Assembly: GCF_000718325.1 (NCBI RefSeq)
Contig: NZ_JOFV01000010.1
Coordinates: 62,001-126,000, forward strand
Direction of reading: 5' to 3'
Length of the DNA: 64,000 nucleotides
Source: Oerskovia turbata
GTDB taxonomy: Bacteria; Actinomycetota; Actinomycetes; Actinomycetales; Cellulomonadaceae
Shown here: in pieces, positions 43,387 to 52,181 of the stretch
How positions within the stretch are numbered: the first letter of the stretch is position 1
Layout: every line of letters begins with the position of its first letter
Notes under the pieces: generated by a model
Databases searched by the model: none
Told to the model about the DNA's origin: nothing
Seen by the model: the letters and a program-made list of their open reading frames with translations, nothing else
Position numbers and translations under genes: made by a program

Positions 43387-44772
43387 GTGAGAACCCATCG
43401 ACACCCCGCCGACGGCGCCCGCCGTCCGGCTCGCCTGCTCGCGGCGCTGACCGCCGCCACGGTCGCCCTCGGCGGGCTCGCGCTCGCCGGTACGAGCGCC
43501 CAGGCCGCCCCGCAGCCCGCGGCCCAGCCCGCGACCGTCGCGGCTGCCACCGCCCCGGGCCACCAGTGGCTCACTGGCTACTGGCACAACTTCGACAACG
43601 GCTCGGTCGTCATGCCGCTGAGCGACATCCCGCCCGCCTACAACCTGGTCGCCGTCGCGTTCGCCGACAACCTGGCCGGCACCCCCGGCGGGATCACGTT
43701 CAACCTCTCGACGGCCGAGCTCGACGGGTACACCGTGCCCCAGTTCAAGGCCGACATCGCCGCGATCCGGGCACAGGGCCGCAAGGTCATCCTGTCCGTC
43801 GGCGGCGAGAAGGGGAACGTCATCGTCTCCAACGCGACCGAGGCGAAGAACTTCGCCGACACCTCGTACGCCCTCATGCAGGAGTACGGCTTCGACGGCG
43901 TCGACATCGACCTCGAGCACGGCATCAACGCCACGTACATGGCCAGTGCGCTGCGACAGCTGTCGGCCAAGGCCGGTCCGAGCCTCATCATCGCGATGGC
44001 CCCGCAGACCATCGACTACCAGGCGACCTCGATGGGCTACTACCAGCTCACGCTCGCGATCAAGGACATCCTCACGATCGTCAACACCCAGTACTACAAC
44101 TCGGGCGCGATGATGGGCTGCAATCAGCAGGTCTACAGCCAGGGCAGCGTCGACTTCCTCACCTCGCTCTCCTGCATCCAGCTCGAGATGGGCCTGCGGC
44201 CCGACCAGGTCGGCATCGGCGTCCCCGCGGTCCAGGCCGCGGCGGGTGGCGGCTACCAGCCCATCGCGAACGTGATCAAGGCCGTCGACTGCCTCGAGAC
44301 GGGCTCGAACTGCGGCGCCTTCAAGCCTGCGACGCCGTACGGCAAGATCGGCGGCGTCATGACCTGGTCGATCAACTGGGACAAGAAGAACAACTACGCG
44401 CTCGCGACGGCCGTCGGCGCACGGCTCGGTACGGGCTCCGGAGGCGGGACCACGGGCGGCACGACCGGCGGGACCACCGGCGGCACGACCGGTGGGACCA
44501 CCGGCGGGACCACCGGTGGGACCACCGGCGGGACCACCGGCGGGACCACCGGCGGCACGACCGGTGGGACCACCGGCGGGACCACCGGCGGCACGACCGG
44601 TGGGACCACCGGCGGGACCTGCTCGGCCGCTCCGTGGAGCGCGACGACCGTCTACACGGGCGGCAACACCGTCTCCCACAACGGGCGCACCTGGCAGGCC
44701 AAGTGGTGGACGCGCGGCGACGCTCCGGCCCCCAGCGACTGGGGCGTGTGGAAGGACCTCGGCGCCTGCTGA
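43387..44772 (+). CDS. secreted GH18 chitinase with Gly-Thr linker and C-terminal chitin-binding module
   Basis: 461 residues from GTG 43387, with GAGGAG six bases upstream. The signal peptide ends near AQA-APQ (residue about 40). The GH18 barrel carries YGFDGVDIDLEHG with the catalytic DxxDxDxE at about residues 168-175, and SVGGEKGN and the MAPQTIDY, QYYNSG blocks are in place. Then comes a linker of pure Gly-Gly-Thr-Thr repeats (about residues 353-411) and a 50-residue CBM5/12-type module with the aromatic pattern WSATTVYTGGNTVSHNGRTWQAKWW. It hydrolyses chitin outside the cell. Divergent from the sigma-factor operon. Confidence 0.95.
   Translation: MRTHRHPADGARRPARLLAALTAATVALGGLALAGTSAQAAPQPAAQPATVAAATAPGHQWLTGYWHNFDNGSVVMPLSDIPPAYNLVAVAFADNLAGTPGGITFNLSTAELDGYTVPQFKADIAAIRAQGRKVILSVGGEKGNVIVSNATEAKNFADTSYALMQEYGFDGVDIDLEHGINATYMASALRQLSAKAGPSLIIAMAPQTIDYQATSMGYYQLTLAIKDILTIVNTQYYNSGAMMGCNQQVYSQGSVDFLTSLSCIQLEMGLRPDQVGIGVPAVQAAAGGGYQPIANVIKAVDCLETGSNCGAFKPATPYGKIGGVMTWSINWDKKNNYALATAVGARLGTGSGGGTTGGTTGGTTGGTTGGTTGGTTGGTTGGTTGGTTGGTTGGTTGGTTGGTTGGTTGGTCSAAPWSATTVYTGGNTVSHNGRTWQAKWWTRGDAPAPSDWGVWKDLGAC
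44443..44619 (+). repeat. 12-bp tandem repeat encoding the GGTT linker of the chitinase
   Basis: 14.75 units of GGNGGNACNACN with small third-base changes. Short tandem repeats of this kind change copy number easily, so linker length probably varies between strains. Confidence 0.93.
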
Positions 44773-44809
44773 AGCCCTCCCCGGAGGCCCGTCGAAACCT
44801 CGCACGACC

Positions 44810-44860
44810 CGAGCCGCCTGGCGCGTCGTTCCCCTCGGGAGCGACGAACCAGGCGGCTCG
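44810..44860. terminator. bidirectional terminator between chitinase and phosphodiesterase
   Basis: Outer arms CGAGCCGCCTGG (44810-44821) and CCAGGCGGCTCG (44849-44860) pair perfectly; inner CGTCG/CGACG and CCC/GGG pairs extend the stem. It lies between two convergent genes, 37 bases past the chitinase stop. Confidence 0.8.
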
Positions 44861-44911
44861 GTGCCGTTCGCAGAACCGTGGCCCGTGGGCCGGGGCTCCG
44901 CGAGCAGAGGG

Positions 44912-46954
44912 TCAGTCCACGGGGAAGAGCGACATCGTCAGCGTCGCCCCGTAGGAACCTGGCGCGGTGTCGGCCGGAAGCTCGAGAGCGAGGTCGGCCG
45001 TGACGTCGGACGTGCCCTTGCGGCCGATCGCGTCAGCACCGGCGAGGGTCTGCGGGACCGCGAGCCCCGCTCCCCCGCCCAGCACCGAGGAGACGCTCGG
45101 CCCGACCCGCACGCCCGGCTTGTCCACCACGAGACGCGGCGTCCAGCCCAGCCGCTCGGCACCGAACGTCGTCGCGCCTGCGGAGAACGCGGTCGACTGC
45201 CCGGACACCGCCCACCCGGCGGCCTCGAGGCGCGTGTCGGAGACGCTCACGACCGGCAGGGCCGCGGTGTAGGTCAGGTGGTCCCCGTCCAGGCCGCCCG
45301 CGAGCGTGACAGGCGCACCGTCGCTCGCGACCGTCATCGAGAGCCGTCCCTCGACGACGGGCTCCTCGACGACGGCCTGGAGCGCGACGCCCTGCGCACC
45401 GGCCGGGTCCGTGCCGCCCGAGGTCGCGAAGCGCACCTGGTCGAGAGCCCAGAACCAGTCGTTCGTCCCGCTGTAGCGGAAGCGGTACTGCGCGGCCCGC
45501 GCCCCGGCGGGGACGTCCGTCACGATCGTGCGTCGGCCGTTCTCGCTGGCCGGGAACGCAGCCACCTGAACCGGTGCGGCGCCGTCGAAGCTCACGAGGA
45601 CCTCGGCGACCTGCACACGGTCGTGACGGTAGGAGTGCTCGAAGCTCAGCACGGCCTGCTCCCTGCCCGCGACCGCGTAGGTCGGCGTGACGAGCGTCGA
45701 GTCGAACTTCCCCGCGCCGTGGCTCTTGTCGTCCCACTCGTCGGAGTCCGCGACCGCGATCACGTCACGCCCGCGGGTGAAGTTCTCGCGCGCCTGCCCC
45801 GGCTCCGCCGCGGACCAGAACGACTGGGTCGTGAACGACCAGCCACGCCACTCGGTCACGCCACCCGACGGCATGGCCGAGTTGTCCACGCTCCAGCCGG
45901 ACGGCGGGGTCGTCGTGAAGCCGAGCGTCCCGGCCGGGACCGTCGTCTCGTCGACGCGCGGCGCGAGGGCCGGGCGCAGGCTGTCGAAGTCGTCCGCAAC
46001 GTCGTCACCGATGGCCGTGCCGTCGAGGCCCCACGCGGGATCCACGGCGACACCCGCCTGGCGCATGACGGTCGGCGCGATGTCGGTGATCGCGAGGTTC
46101 TCCCGCCGCCCCTGCGCCTCGATGCCGTCCCCCGCCGCGATGACGAACGTCGCGCGCTCGGTCTGGGCCCGGCCACCGTGACCACCCGTGGGCAGGTGCC
46201 CGTGGTCGGCCGTGACGATGACGTTCCAGCTCTCGACAGCGCGGGTCGGGCGCGACTCGATCGCGGCGAGGATCCGTCCGATGCGGGCGTCCTGCACCTC
46301 GAGCTCGGCCGTGTACTGCGCAGCGTCGGCGCCGTGGCTGTGGCCCGCGCCGTCGATGTCGTCCAGGTGAAGGAAGCTGACGTCCGGGTCCTGCGTCCCG
46401 AGGTACGTGATCGCCGCCTGCTCGGTCTTGACGTCCGACCCCGTCGCGAGGCGCAGGTCGATCCCGGCCGAGACGATGTCCCCGTTGCTCGCCGACGACG
46501 TGATGGGCGCCCATGTCGAGGCCGCGAAGGTCGCGATGCTCGGGTCGACCTGCTCGAGACGGTCGAGGAAGCTCGGGTACTGCGCGTAGTTCTTGCCCGC
46601 GAACGAGTTGTCCCGGACGTTGTGCTTGTCCGTCCACACGCCCGTCAGGATCGTCGACCAGCCCGCGCCCGACACCGTCTGGGCTCCACGCTGGCTCACC
46701 TCCTGCGCGTCGCTCGTGGCATACAGGAGGCTGTGCCCGTACGTCCCGCGCTGCATGAGCGCGTGCAGGTTCGGGGTCGACGCGGCCTCGATCTTGTCGA
46801 GCCTGGCCCCGTCCAGGCCGATCACGAGCGTCTTGTCCGTACGAGTTCCCTGCAGGACGAGGGCTTCCCCCTCGGCCGCGAACGCGGCCGCCGGCACGAG
46901 GAACGTCCCCGCCGCCAGGCTCCCGGCGAGTGCCAGGTGTGCGATCTTGCGCAT
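44912..46954 (-). CDS. secreted type I phosphodiesterase/nucleotide pyrophosphatase (alkaline phosphatase superfamily)
   Basis: 680 residues from ATG 46954 (AAGGGTTGGAC upstream). Signal peptide MRKIAHLALAGSLAAGTFLVPAAAFA. The metal site is LVIGLDGARLD, the nucleophile threonine is in GAGWSTILTGVWTDKHNV, and further ligands are in DDIDGAGHSHG and TADHGHLPTGGHG, the order of the nucleotide pyrophosphatase/phosphodiesterase family. From residue about 350 on there are beta-rich regions resembling lectin- or Ig-like domains. Exported; the substrate may be nucleotides, phospholipids or another phosphodiester. Converges with the chitinase; possibly under its own control. Confidence 0.88.
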   Translation of the reverse strand: MRKIAHLALAGSLAAGTFLVPAAAFAAEGEALVLQGTRTDKTLVIGLDGARLDKIEAASTPNLHALMQRGTYGHSLLYATSDAQEVSQRGAQTVSGAGWSTILTGVWTDKHNVRDNSFAGKNYAQYPSFLDRLEQVDPSIATFAASTWAPITSSASNGDIVSAGIDLRLATGSDVKTEQAAITYLGTQDPDVSFLHLDDIDGAGHSHGADAAQYTAELEVQDARIGRILAAIESRPTRAVESWNVIVTADHGHLPTGGHGGRAQTERATFVIAAGDGIEAQGRRENLAITDIAPTVMRQAGVAVDPAWGLDGTAIGDDVADDFDSLRPALAPRVDETTVPAGTLGFTTTPPSGWSVDNSAMPSGGVTEWRGWSFTTQSFWSAAEPGQARENFTRGRDVIAVADSDEWDDKSHGAGKFDSTLVTPTYAVAGREQAVLSFEHSYRHDRVQVAEVLVSFDGAAPVQVAAFPASENGRRTIVTDVPAGARAAQYRFRYSGTNDWFWALDQVRFATSGGTDPAGAQGVALQAVVEEPVVEGRLSMTVASDGAPVTLAGGLDGDHLTYTAALPVVSVSDTRLEAAGWAVSGQSTAFSAGATTFGAERLGWTPRLVVDKPGVRVGPSVSSVLGGGAGLAVPQTLAGADAIGRKGTSDVTADLALELPADTAPGSYGATLTMSLFPVD

Positions 46955-46994
46955 GTCCAACCCTTCAGTCGTCATGGTGCACGTCATGGATGTG

Positions 46995-47033
46995 TTGTCC
47001 GGACGGCGTCGCGAGACTCACTTGTCCAGACAG
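46995..47033. promoter_or_regulatory. paired TTGTCCRGAC elements upstream of the phosphodiesterase
   Basis: TTGTCCGGACGG (46995-47006) and TTGTCCAGACAG (47022-47033) are direct copies 27 bp apart in the 266-base gap that also holds the rplA terminator. Candidate operator half-sites; regulator unknown. Confidence 0.35.
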
Positions 47034-47220
47034 GCATCACTGTGGCCGCACCAAGCAGACCGGGCATGAACCGGGACGATCGGGACAGTGAACGTCTCCA
47101 CGCGGCACCGAGCGGATCACGTCACCGGCAGGACGAACCAGACATCTCAACCCATGCATCTGCCAGCACCAACCACAGCCAGCCACAGCCGGCCACGCGC
47201 ACCACCCCAGGACGACCAAA

Positions 47221-47265
47221 GCCCGACGGCGCCCCTCCCCGCGAAGGGGAGAGACGCCGTCGGGC
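47221..47265 (-). terminator. terminator after rplA
   Basis: Arms GCCCGACGGCG (47221-47231) and CGCCGTCGGGC (47255-47265) with an inner CTCCCC/GGGGAG stem and GCGA-containing loop, 15 bases past the rplA stop. Confidence 0.88.
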
Positions 47266-47280
47266 TGGAGGGCGAGGCGA

Positions 47281-47997
47281 TCAGGCCGCGTCGTCCTCGA
47301 GAAGCTTCGAGACCTTGGACTGGTCCAGCGGGATGCCGGGGCCCATCGTGGTCGAGAGCGTCGCCTTGGTGATGTAGCGGCCCTTCGAGGAGGACGGCTT
47401 CAGACGCAGGACCTCTTCGATCGCTGCGGCGTAGTTCTCCACGAGCGCCTTCTCGTCGAACGAGACCTTGCCGATGATGAAGTGGAGGTTCGCGTGCTTG
47501 TCGACACGGAACTCGATCTTTCCGCCCTTGATGTCCTCGACTGCCTTCGCGACGTCCATCGTGACGGTGCCGGTCTTCGGGTTCGGCATCAGACCACGGG
47601 GGCCGAGGACCTTACCGAGACGACCGACCTTGCCCATGAGGTCCGGCGTCGCGACAGCGGAGTCGAAGTCCGTGAAGCCCGCGGCCACCTTCTCGATGAG
47701 CTCGTCGCCACCGACGATGTCGGCGCCGGCCGCACGGGCCTGCTCCGCCTTCTCGCCGTTCGCGAAGACCAGGACGCGAGCGGTCTTGCCCGTGCCGTGG
47801 GGGAGGTTGACCGTGCCACGGACCATCTGGTCCGCCTTGCGGGGGTCGACACCGAGACGGAAAGCGACCTCGACGGTCGCGTCGTACTTGGTGGGCGAGG
47901 TCTCCTTCGCCAGGCGAACAGCCTGGAGCGGGGTGTAGAGCTCGTCGCGGTCGATCTTCTCCGCTGCGGCGCGGTACGCCTTGCTGCGCGTTGCCAT
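47281..47997 (-). CDS. rplA: 50S ribosomal protein L1
   Basis: 238 residues from ATG 47997 ([23 protein letters not shown]). Conserved [25 protein letters not shown] block near residue 120-145. L1 forms the mobile stalk at the E site and represses rplKA in E. coli. The 154-base rplK-rplA gap contains GTCCCGGC/GCCGGGAC (48053-48078) and GGTCCGCGCGGACC structures that may mimic its binding site. Confidence 0.97.
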   Translation of the reverse strand: MATRSKAYRAAAEKIDRDELYTPLQAVRLAKETSPTKYDATVEVAFRLGVDPRKADQMVRGTVNLPHGTGKTARVLVFANGEKAEQARAAGADIVGGDELIEKVAAGFTDFDSAVATPDLMGKVGRLGKVLGPRGLMPNPKTGTVTMDVAKAVEDIKGGKIEFRVDKHANLHFIIGKVSFDEKALVENYAAAIEEVLRLKPSSSKGRYITKATLSTTMGPGIPLDQSKVSKLLEDDAA

Positions 47998-48151
47998 CTG
48001 CTTCTCCTTCTCGAGCAGTCGTGGTCTACGGGTCCGCGCGGACCCTGCCACTGTCCCGGCGGGCGAACCTGCCGGGACCTGATGATTCATGACTGGCCGG
48101 CCAGGAGGCCGACCGAAGGACCGGTCAGGACCGGTCCGGAGGGGGTGGTGC

Positions 48152-48583
48152 TCAGCCCTCGACGGTGATACCCATCGAACGGGCCGTGCCCGCGATGATG
48201 AGCGTCGCGGCGTCGAGGTCGTTCGCGTTGAGGTCCTCGAGCTTGGTCTGAGCGATCTCGCGCACCTGCGCAGAGGTCAGCTTCGCGACCTTGACCGTGT
48301 GCGGCGTGGGCGAACCCTTGTCGACACCCGCGGCCTTCTTGATCAGCTCGGCGGCCGGCGGCGTCTTCGTGATGAAGGTGAAGGAACGGTCCTCGTAGAC
48401 CGTGATCTCCACGGGGATGACGTTGCCGCGCTGCGACTCGGTCGCCGCGTTGTAGGCCTTGCAGAACTCCATGATGTTGACGCCGTGCTGACCGAGCGCA
48501 GGGCCGATCGGGGGGGCGGGAGTTGCGGCACCGGCCTGGATCTGGAGCTTGATCAGCCCAGAGACCTTCTTCTTGGGAGGCAT
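48152..48583 (-). CDS. rplK: 50S ribosomal protein L11
   Basis: 143 residues ([42 protein letters not shown]), the family length; the proline-rich N-terminal hinge that mediates thiopeptide sensitivity and RelA activation is unaltered. Confidence 0.98.
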
Positions 48584-48656
48584 GAGTGTTCCGTGCTTTC
48601 TGTGTCTGGGCCGACGCCGTGGGCGATGACCCGGTTGCAGGTGCTGTCGAGCAGGG

Positions 48657-49472
48657 TCAGATCTTGGCGACCTGGTTGAACGACAGCTCGACCGGGGTCT
48701 CCCGGCCGAAGATGGAGACGAGGACCTTGAGCTTCTGGCCCTCGGCGTTGATCTCGGAGATCGTCGCGGGGAGCGTGTCGAACGGACCGTCCGTGACGGT
48801 GACCGACTCGCCGACCTGGAAGTCGACCTCGAACGGCGCCTTGGCCGTCGCGGCAGGCTTGCCGGCCTCGGCCTTGGGCTCGATCGTCGGGGCCAGCATG
48901 GAGAAGACCTCGTCGTGCGTCAGCGGCACGGGCTGGTGCGTGTGGCCCACGAAACCGGTGACACCGGGAGTGTGACGGACCGCGCCCCACGACTCGTCGG
49001 TCAGGTCCATGCGCACCAGGACGTAACCGGGGATACGGACCCGGCGGACGATCTTCTTCTGCGCGTTCTTGATCTCCGCGACCTCTTCCATGGGGACCTC
49101 GATCTGGAAGATGAAGTCCTCCATGTTCAGGCTCTGGATGCGGTTCTCCAGGTTGGCCTTCACACGGTTCTCGTAGCCCGCGTAGGAGTGGATGACGAAC
49201 CAGTCACCAGGCTTGGTGCGCAGGTCCTTCTTGAACTCCTCGATCGGGTCGAGGTCGTCGAGCACGTCGCCGTCCTCGTCGACGCGGGGCTCGTCGTCGG
49301 CCTCGGCCGACTCCTCGTCCCCCACCTCGGCGTCCGGGGTGTCCTGCGCCTCGTCGTCCGCCTCGACCTCGTCGATGGCTGCCTCGGGCGCGTCGAGCTC
49401 GGCCGCGGCGCCTTCGGCGACGGGCTCGGTGGGATCGACGTTCTCCGCCTGGTCCAGCGACTCCTGGGACAC
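48657..49472 (-). CDS. nusG: transcription termination/antitermination protein NusG
   Basis: 271 residues from GTG 49472 (GCAGGT upstream). An acidic N-terminal extension of about 90 residues precedes the NGN domain ([26 protein letters not shown]), as in other actinobacteria. The C-terminal KOW domain is [21 protein letters not shown]. It links RNA polymerase to Rho or the ribosome. 126 bases after secE. Confidence 0.96.
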   Translation of the reverse strand: MSQESLDQAENVDPTEPVAEGAAAELDAPEAAIDEVEADDEAQDTPDAEVGDEESAEADDEPRVDEDGDVLDDLDPIEEFKKDLRTKPGDWFVIHSYAGYENRVKANLENRIQSLNMEDFIFQIEVPMEEVAEIKNAQKKIVRRVRIPGYVLVRMDLTDESWGAVRHTPGVTGFVGHTHQPVPLTHDEVFSMLAPTIEPKAEAGKPAATAKAPFEVDFQVGESVTVTDGPFDTLPATISEINAEGQKLKVLVSIFGRETPVELSFNQVAKI

Positions 49473-49598
49473 GAACGAACCTGCTTTCTGCTGACTACGC
49501 GAACATGCAACTGACGGGACCGGTACCGGTCCATACGCTCCGGGCGCGAACAACTCCGGCGCCGCGAGATGCTCGCGACGCGGGGCGCCCTCCGGGGA

Positions 49599-49874
49599 TC
49601 AGCCCCCGAAGACCCACAGGACGGCCTGGCCGATCCCGAAGTCGAGCACCGTCACGAACGCCATGACCACGGCCACGAAGACGAGGACGACGGTGGTGTA
49701 GGTGATCAGCTCGGAACGAGTGGGGGTGACGACCTTCTTGAGCTCGGCGATCACCTGGCGGACGAAGAGCGCGATGCGCGAGAAGATGTTGCCCTTCTTC
49801 GCGTCGCCCTTCTTCTTGTCACCGCCGGCGCGCACGCCTTCAGCACCCAGCGCCTCTGATGGCGATTCGCTCAC
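49599..49874 (-). CDS. secE: preprotein translocase subunit SecE
   Basis: 91 residues, GTG start at 49874. A Lys-rich cytoplasmic part leads to the amphipathic RQVIAELKKVVTPTRSEL helix and a single membrane segment near the C-terminus, the short one-segment form. It is preceded by tRNA-Trp, an arrangement conserved in many bacteria. Confidence 0.95.
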   Translation of the reverse strand: MSESPSEALGAEGVRAGGDKKKGDAKKGNIFSRIALFVRQVIAELKKVVTPTRSELITYTTVVLVFVAVVMAFVTVLDFGIGQAVLWVFGG

Positions 49875-49978
49875 TGTTCATCCCCACTACGTGACGTTGA
49901 AACCGAAACCGATGCTGACCTCTCGTGGTGTAACCCGTTACCGGACTACGCGCACGCCCCGGGAGGGGCGACGCCTTG

Positions 49979-50051
49979 CAGGGCAGACAGGGCTCGAACC
50001 TGCAACCTGCGGTTTTGGAGACCGCTGCGCTACCAATTGCGCCACTGCCCT
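49979..50051 (-). tRNA. tRNA-Trp (anticodon CCA)
   Basis: 73 bases on the minus strand. Acceptor arms AGGGCAG/CTGCCCT pair fully, the anticodon loop is TCTCCAAAA with CCA, the T loop is GTTCGAGCC and the discriminator base is G as expected for tRNA-Trp. The 3' CCA is not encoded. Confidence 0.97.
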
Positions 50052-50125
50052 TCGTGATCGGCATCACCCCGTGCACCTGCCGCGGAGGCAGAGAACATCG
50101 GGTGGACACCTGCCACCGAAGGAAT

Positions 50126-50155
50126 ACTGTACGCGAACCGAGCGCCGTGGTCGAA
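50126..50155 (-). promoter_or_regulatory. candidate promoter for tRNA-Trp-secE-nusG
   Basis: Minus strand: TTCGAC (50150-50155), 18 bases, TACAGT (50126-50131); predicted start about 68 bases before the tRNA. The rest of the 344-base gap to abgT (50052-50395) shows no gene. Confidence 0.5.
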
Positions 50156-50395
50156 CCGGCACTTGCCCCGCCCCCCCACCGAGCCCTCGTCGGCCCCGCC
50201 GGGACCCGCTCCCGACCGTCCTCAGCACCCACGGCAGACGTCCACGGCAGACGGTGGCCCGTACCCGTCCCCGCGGGTGCGGCATCCGATCACCCGCTCC
50301 CGGTGATTCACCTCACATCCACACGTTCTCCTCGCGATACTTGCTCCGAGTCCTCGCGCACTCCGCACGGGGCGATCGGGACATGAGAGGCCGAC

Positions 50396-52042
50396 ATGTC
50401 GGAAGCCGCGGTCGTACGTCGCACTCCCCTCGAGCGCATGCTCGACGGAATCGAACGGGTCGGGAACAAGGTCCCGCACCCCGCCATCATCTTCCTGGGC
50501 CTCATCGCCCTGATCATCGTGCTCTCGCACGCGTTCTACCTCGCCGGGACCTCGGTCACGTTCGACCAGGCCCAGGTCACCGAGCAGGTCGAGCCGAGCG
50601 GGGAGGAGCTCGTCGGGGACGCGCCCTACCAGAGCGAGGACCCTCAGGTCGAGCAGGTCACGGTCTCCGTGGAGTCGCTCCTGAGCGCCGACGGGATCCG
50701 GTTCATCTTCACGTCACCCGTCGAGAACTTCAACGGCTTCGGGGTGGTCGGGGTGATCGTGGTCGCCATGATCGGCGTGGGGCTCGCCGAGGAGGTCGGA
50801 CTGATCGGCGCCTTCATCAAGCGCCTCGTCAAGGTCACCCCCGCACGGTTCATCACGCTCATCGTCGTGTTCCTGGGGGTCCTGTCCTCGATCGCGACCG
50901 ACGCGGGCTACCTGGTCCTCATCCCGCTGGCCGCCGCGGTGTTCCACACGCTCGGTCGACATCCGCTCGCGGGCCTCGCCGCGGCGTTCGCGGGTGTGGG
51001 CGGAGGGTTCGGCGTGAACCTGCTCATCACCCCGATCGACGGCATGCTCGCCGAGATCACCAACGAGTCGATCGCGGACCCCGCGCAGCACGTCTCGATC
51101 ACCGGGAACCTCTACTTCGCGATCGTCTCGACCATCGTGGTGACCCTGGTCGCGACGCTCGTGACCGAGAAGTTCGTCGAGCCACGGCTGGGCACCTACC
51201 GCGAGGACGAGGCCCCGGCCGCCGACGACCACGACGCGGGCGGGCCCGCGGCACCGGCTCCCTCGGGCGAGCTGACCGCCGCGGAGAAGCGTGGGCTCAG
51301 GTGGTCCGGGTTCGGTCTGATCGGCGTCACGGCGTTCGTGCTGCTGCTGACGCTCCCGTCCTGGGGGCCGCTGCGCAACCCCGAGACGGGCAGCCTCATC
51401 GAGGGCTCGCCCCTCATGGGCAGCATCATCTTCCTGATCCTGATCTACTTCTTCGTCATGGGCCTGTGCTACGGCAAGGGCGCGGGGACGATCACGAACA
51501 GCATGGACGTCATCAACCCCATGACGAAGACGATCGCGGGCCTGTCAGGGCTGATCTTCCTGCTGCTGATCATCAGCCAGTTCATCGCCTACTTCAACTA
51601 CTCGAACCTGGGCACGGTCGCGGCCGTGAACATGGCCGACGCCCTCGAGCAGGCGAACCTCGGGACGGTCCCGCTCATCATCGGTCTCATCGCGATGACC
51701 GCCGTGATCGACATCTTCATCGGCGGCGTGGTGCCCAAGTGGGCGATCTTCGCCCCGATCTTCGTGCCCCTGTTCATCCAGCTCGGCATCTCGCCCGACC
51801 TCGCGGTCGCGGCCTACCGCGTGGGCGACTCGCCGATCAACGTCGCGACCCCGCTCATGCCGTACTTCGCGCTCATCGTGATCTTCGCCGAGCGCTACCG
51901 CAAGAAGGTCGGGGTGGGCTCGATCATCTCGCTCATGCTGCCGTACACGGTCGCGCTGCTGCTCGTGTGGACCGCGCTGCTCGTCGGCTGGTACCTGCTG
52001 GGGCTGCCGCTCGGCCCGGGCGCGGAGATCTACCTGCAGTGA
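50396..52042 (+). CDS. AbgT family transporter
   Basis: 548 residues with about 11-12 membrane segments and two long hydrophilic stretches (about residues 60-100 and 260-300). Family blocks are NKVPHPAIIFLGL near the N-terminus, SSIATDAGYLVLIPLAAAVF, FGVNLLITPIDG and GDSPINVATPLMPYF. The family includes p-aminobenzoyl-glutamate importers and some sulfonamide/antifolate exporters, so the direction cannot be settled. GAGAGGCC precedes the ATG. Monocistronic, closed by two hairpins. Confidence 0.9.
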   Translation: MSEAAVVRRTPLERMLDGIERVGNKVPHPAIIFLGLIALIIVLSHAFYLAGTSVTFDQAQVTEQVEPSGEELVGDAPYQSEDPQVEQVTVSVESLLSADGIRFIFTSPVENFNGFGVVGVIVVAMIGVGLAEEVGLIGAFIKRLVKVTPARFITLIVVFLGVLSSIATDAGYLVLIPLAAAVFHTLGRHPLAGLAAAFAGVGGGFGVNLLITPIDGMLAEITNESIADPAQHVSITGNLYFAIVSTIVVTLVATLVTEKFVEPRLGTYREDEAPAADDHDAGGPAAPAPSGELTAAEKRGLRWSGFGLIGVTAFVLLLTLPSWGPLRNPETGSLIEGSPLMGSIIFLILIYFFVMGLCYGKGAGTITNSMDVINPMTKTIAGLSGLIFLLLIISQFIAYFNYSNLGTVAAVNMADALEQANLGTVPLIIGLIAMTAVIDIFIGGVVPKWAIFAPIFVPLFIQLGISPDLAVAAYRVGDSPINVATPLMPYFALIVIFAERYRKKVGVGSIISLMLPYTVALLLVWTALLVGWYLLGLPLGPGAEIYLQ

Positions 52043-52046
52043 GGTA

Positions 52047-52079
52047 GGGCCCGACGGCGGAGCGTGCGTCGTCGGGCCC
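52047..52079 (+). terminator. terminator after the AbgT gene
   Basis: GGGCCCGACG (52047-52056) and CGTCGGGCCC (52070-52079), ten perfect pairs, starting four bases past the stop. Confidence 0.65.
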
Positions 52080-52125
52080 GCGTCACCACGCCCCCGGGCC
52101 GTCTCGGGCGGCGCGCCGAGGACAC

Positions 52126-52170
52126 CAGGAGAGGCCGGTCGCTCGCCGTGCGAGCGACCGGCCTCTCCTG
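52126..52170. terminator. bidirectional terminator between abgT and pepA
   Basis: A perfect 20-bp stem with a five-base loop (arms 52126-52145 and 52151-52170), 11 bases from the pepA stop; serves two convergent genes. Confidence 0.9.
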
Positions 52171-52181
52171 TGCACGGGAAC

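Noticed and set aside
44394..44609. Pro-Val-Val repeat protein on the minus strand and Gly-Pro-Pro repeat protein in another plus frame
   Set aside because: Both are alternative readings of the 12-bp GGTT linker repeat inside the chitinase gene.
37307..47220. Genomic island with integrase, transposase or attachment sites
   Set aside because: No integrase, transposase, tRNA target duplication or terminal repeats are seen. Codon and GC character matches the neighbours, so recent transfer cannot be claimed.
49979..50051. Additional tRNA genes beside tRNA-Trp
   Set aside because: No second cloverleaf with matching acceptor arms was found nearby; the tRNA-Thr or tRNA-Tyr sometimes found upstream of tuf/secE in other bacteria is not in this window.
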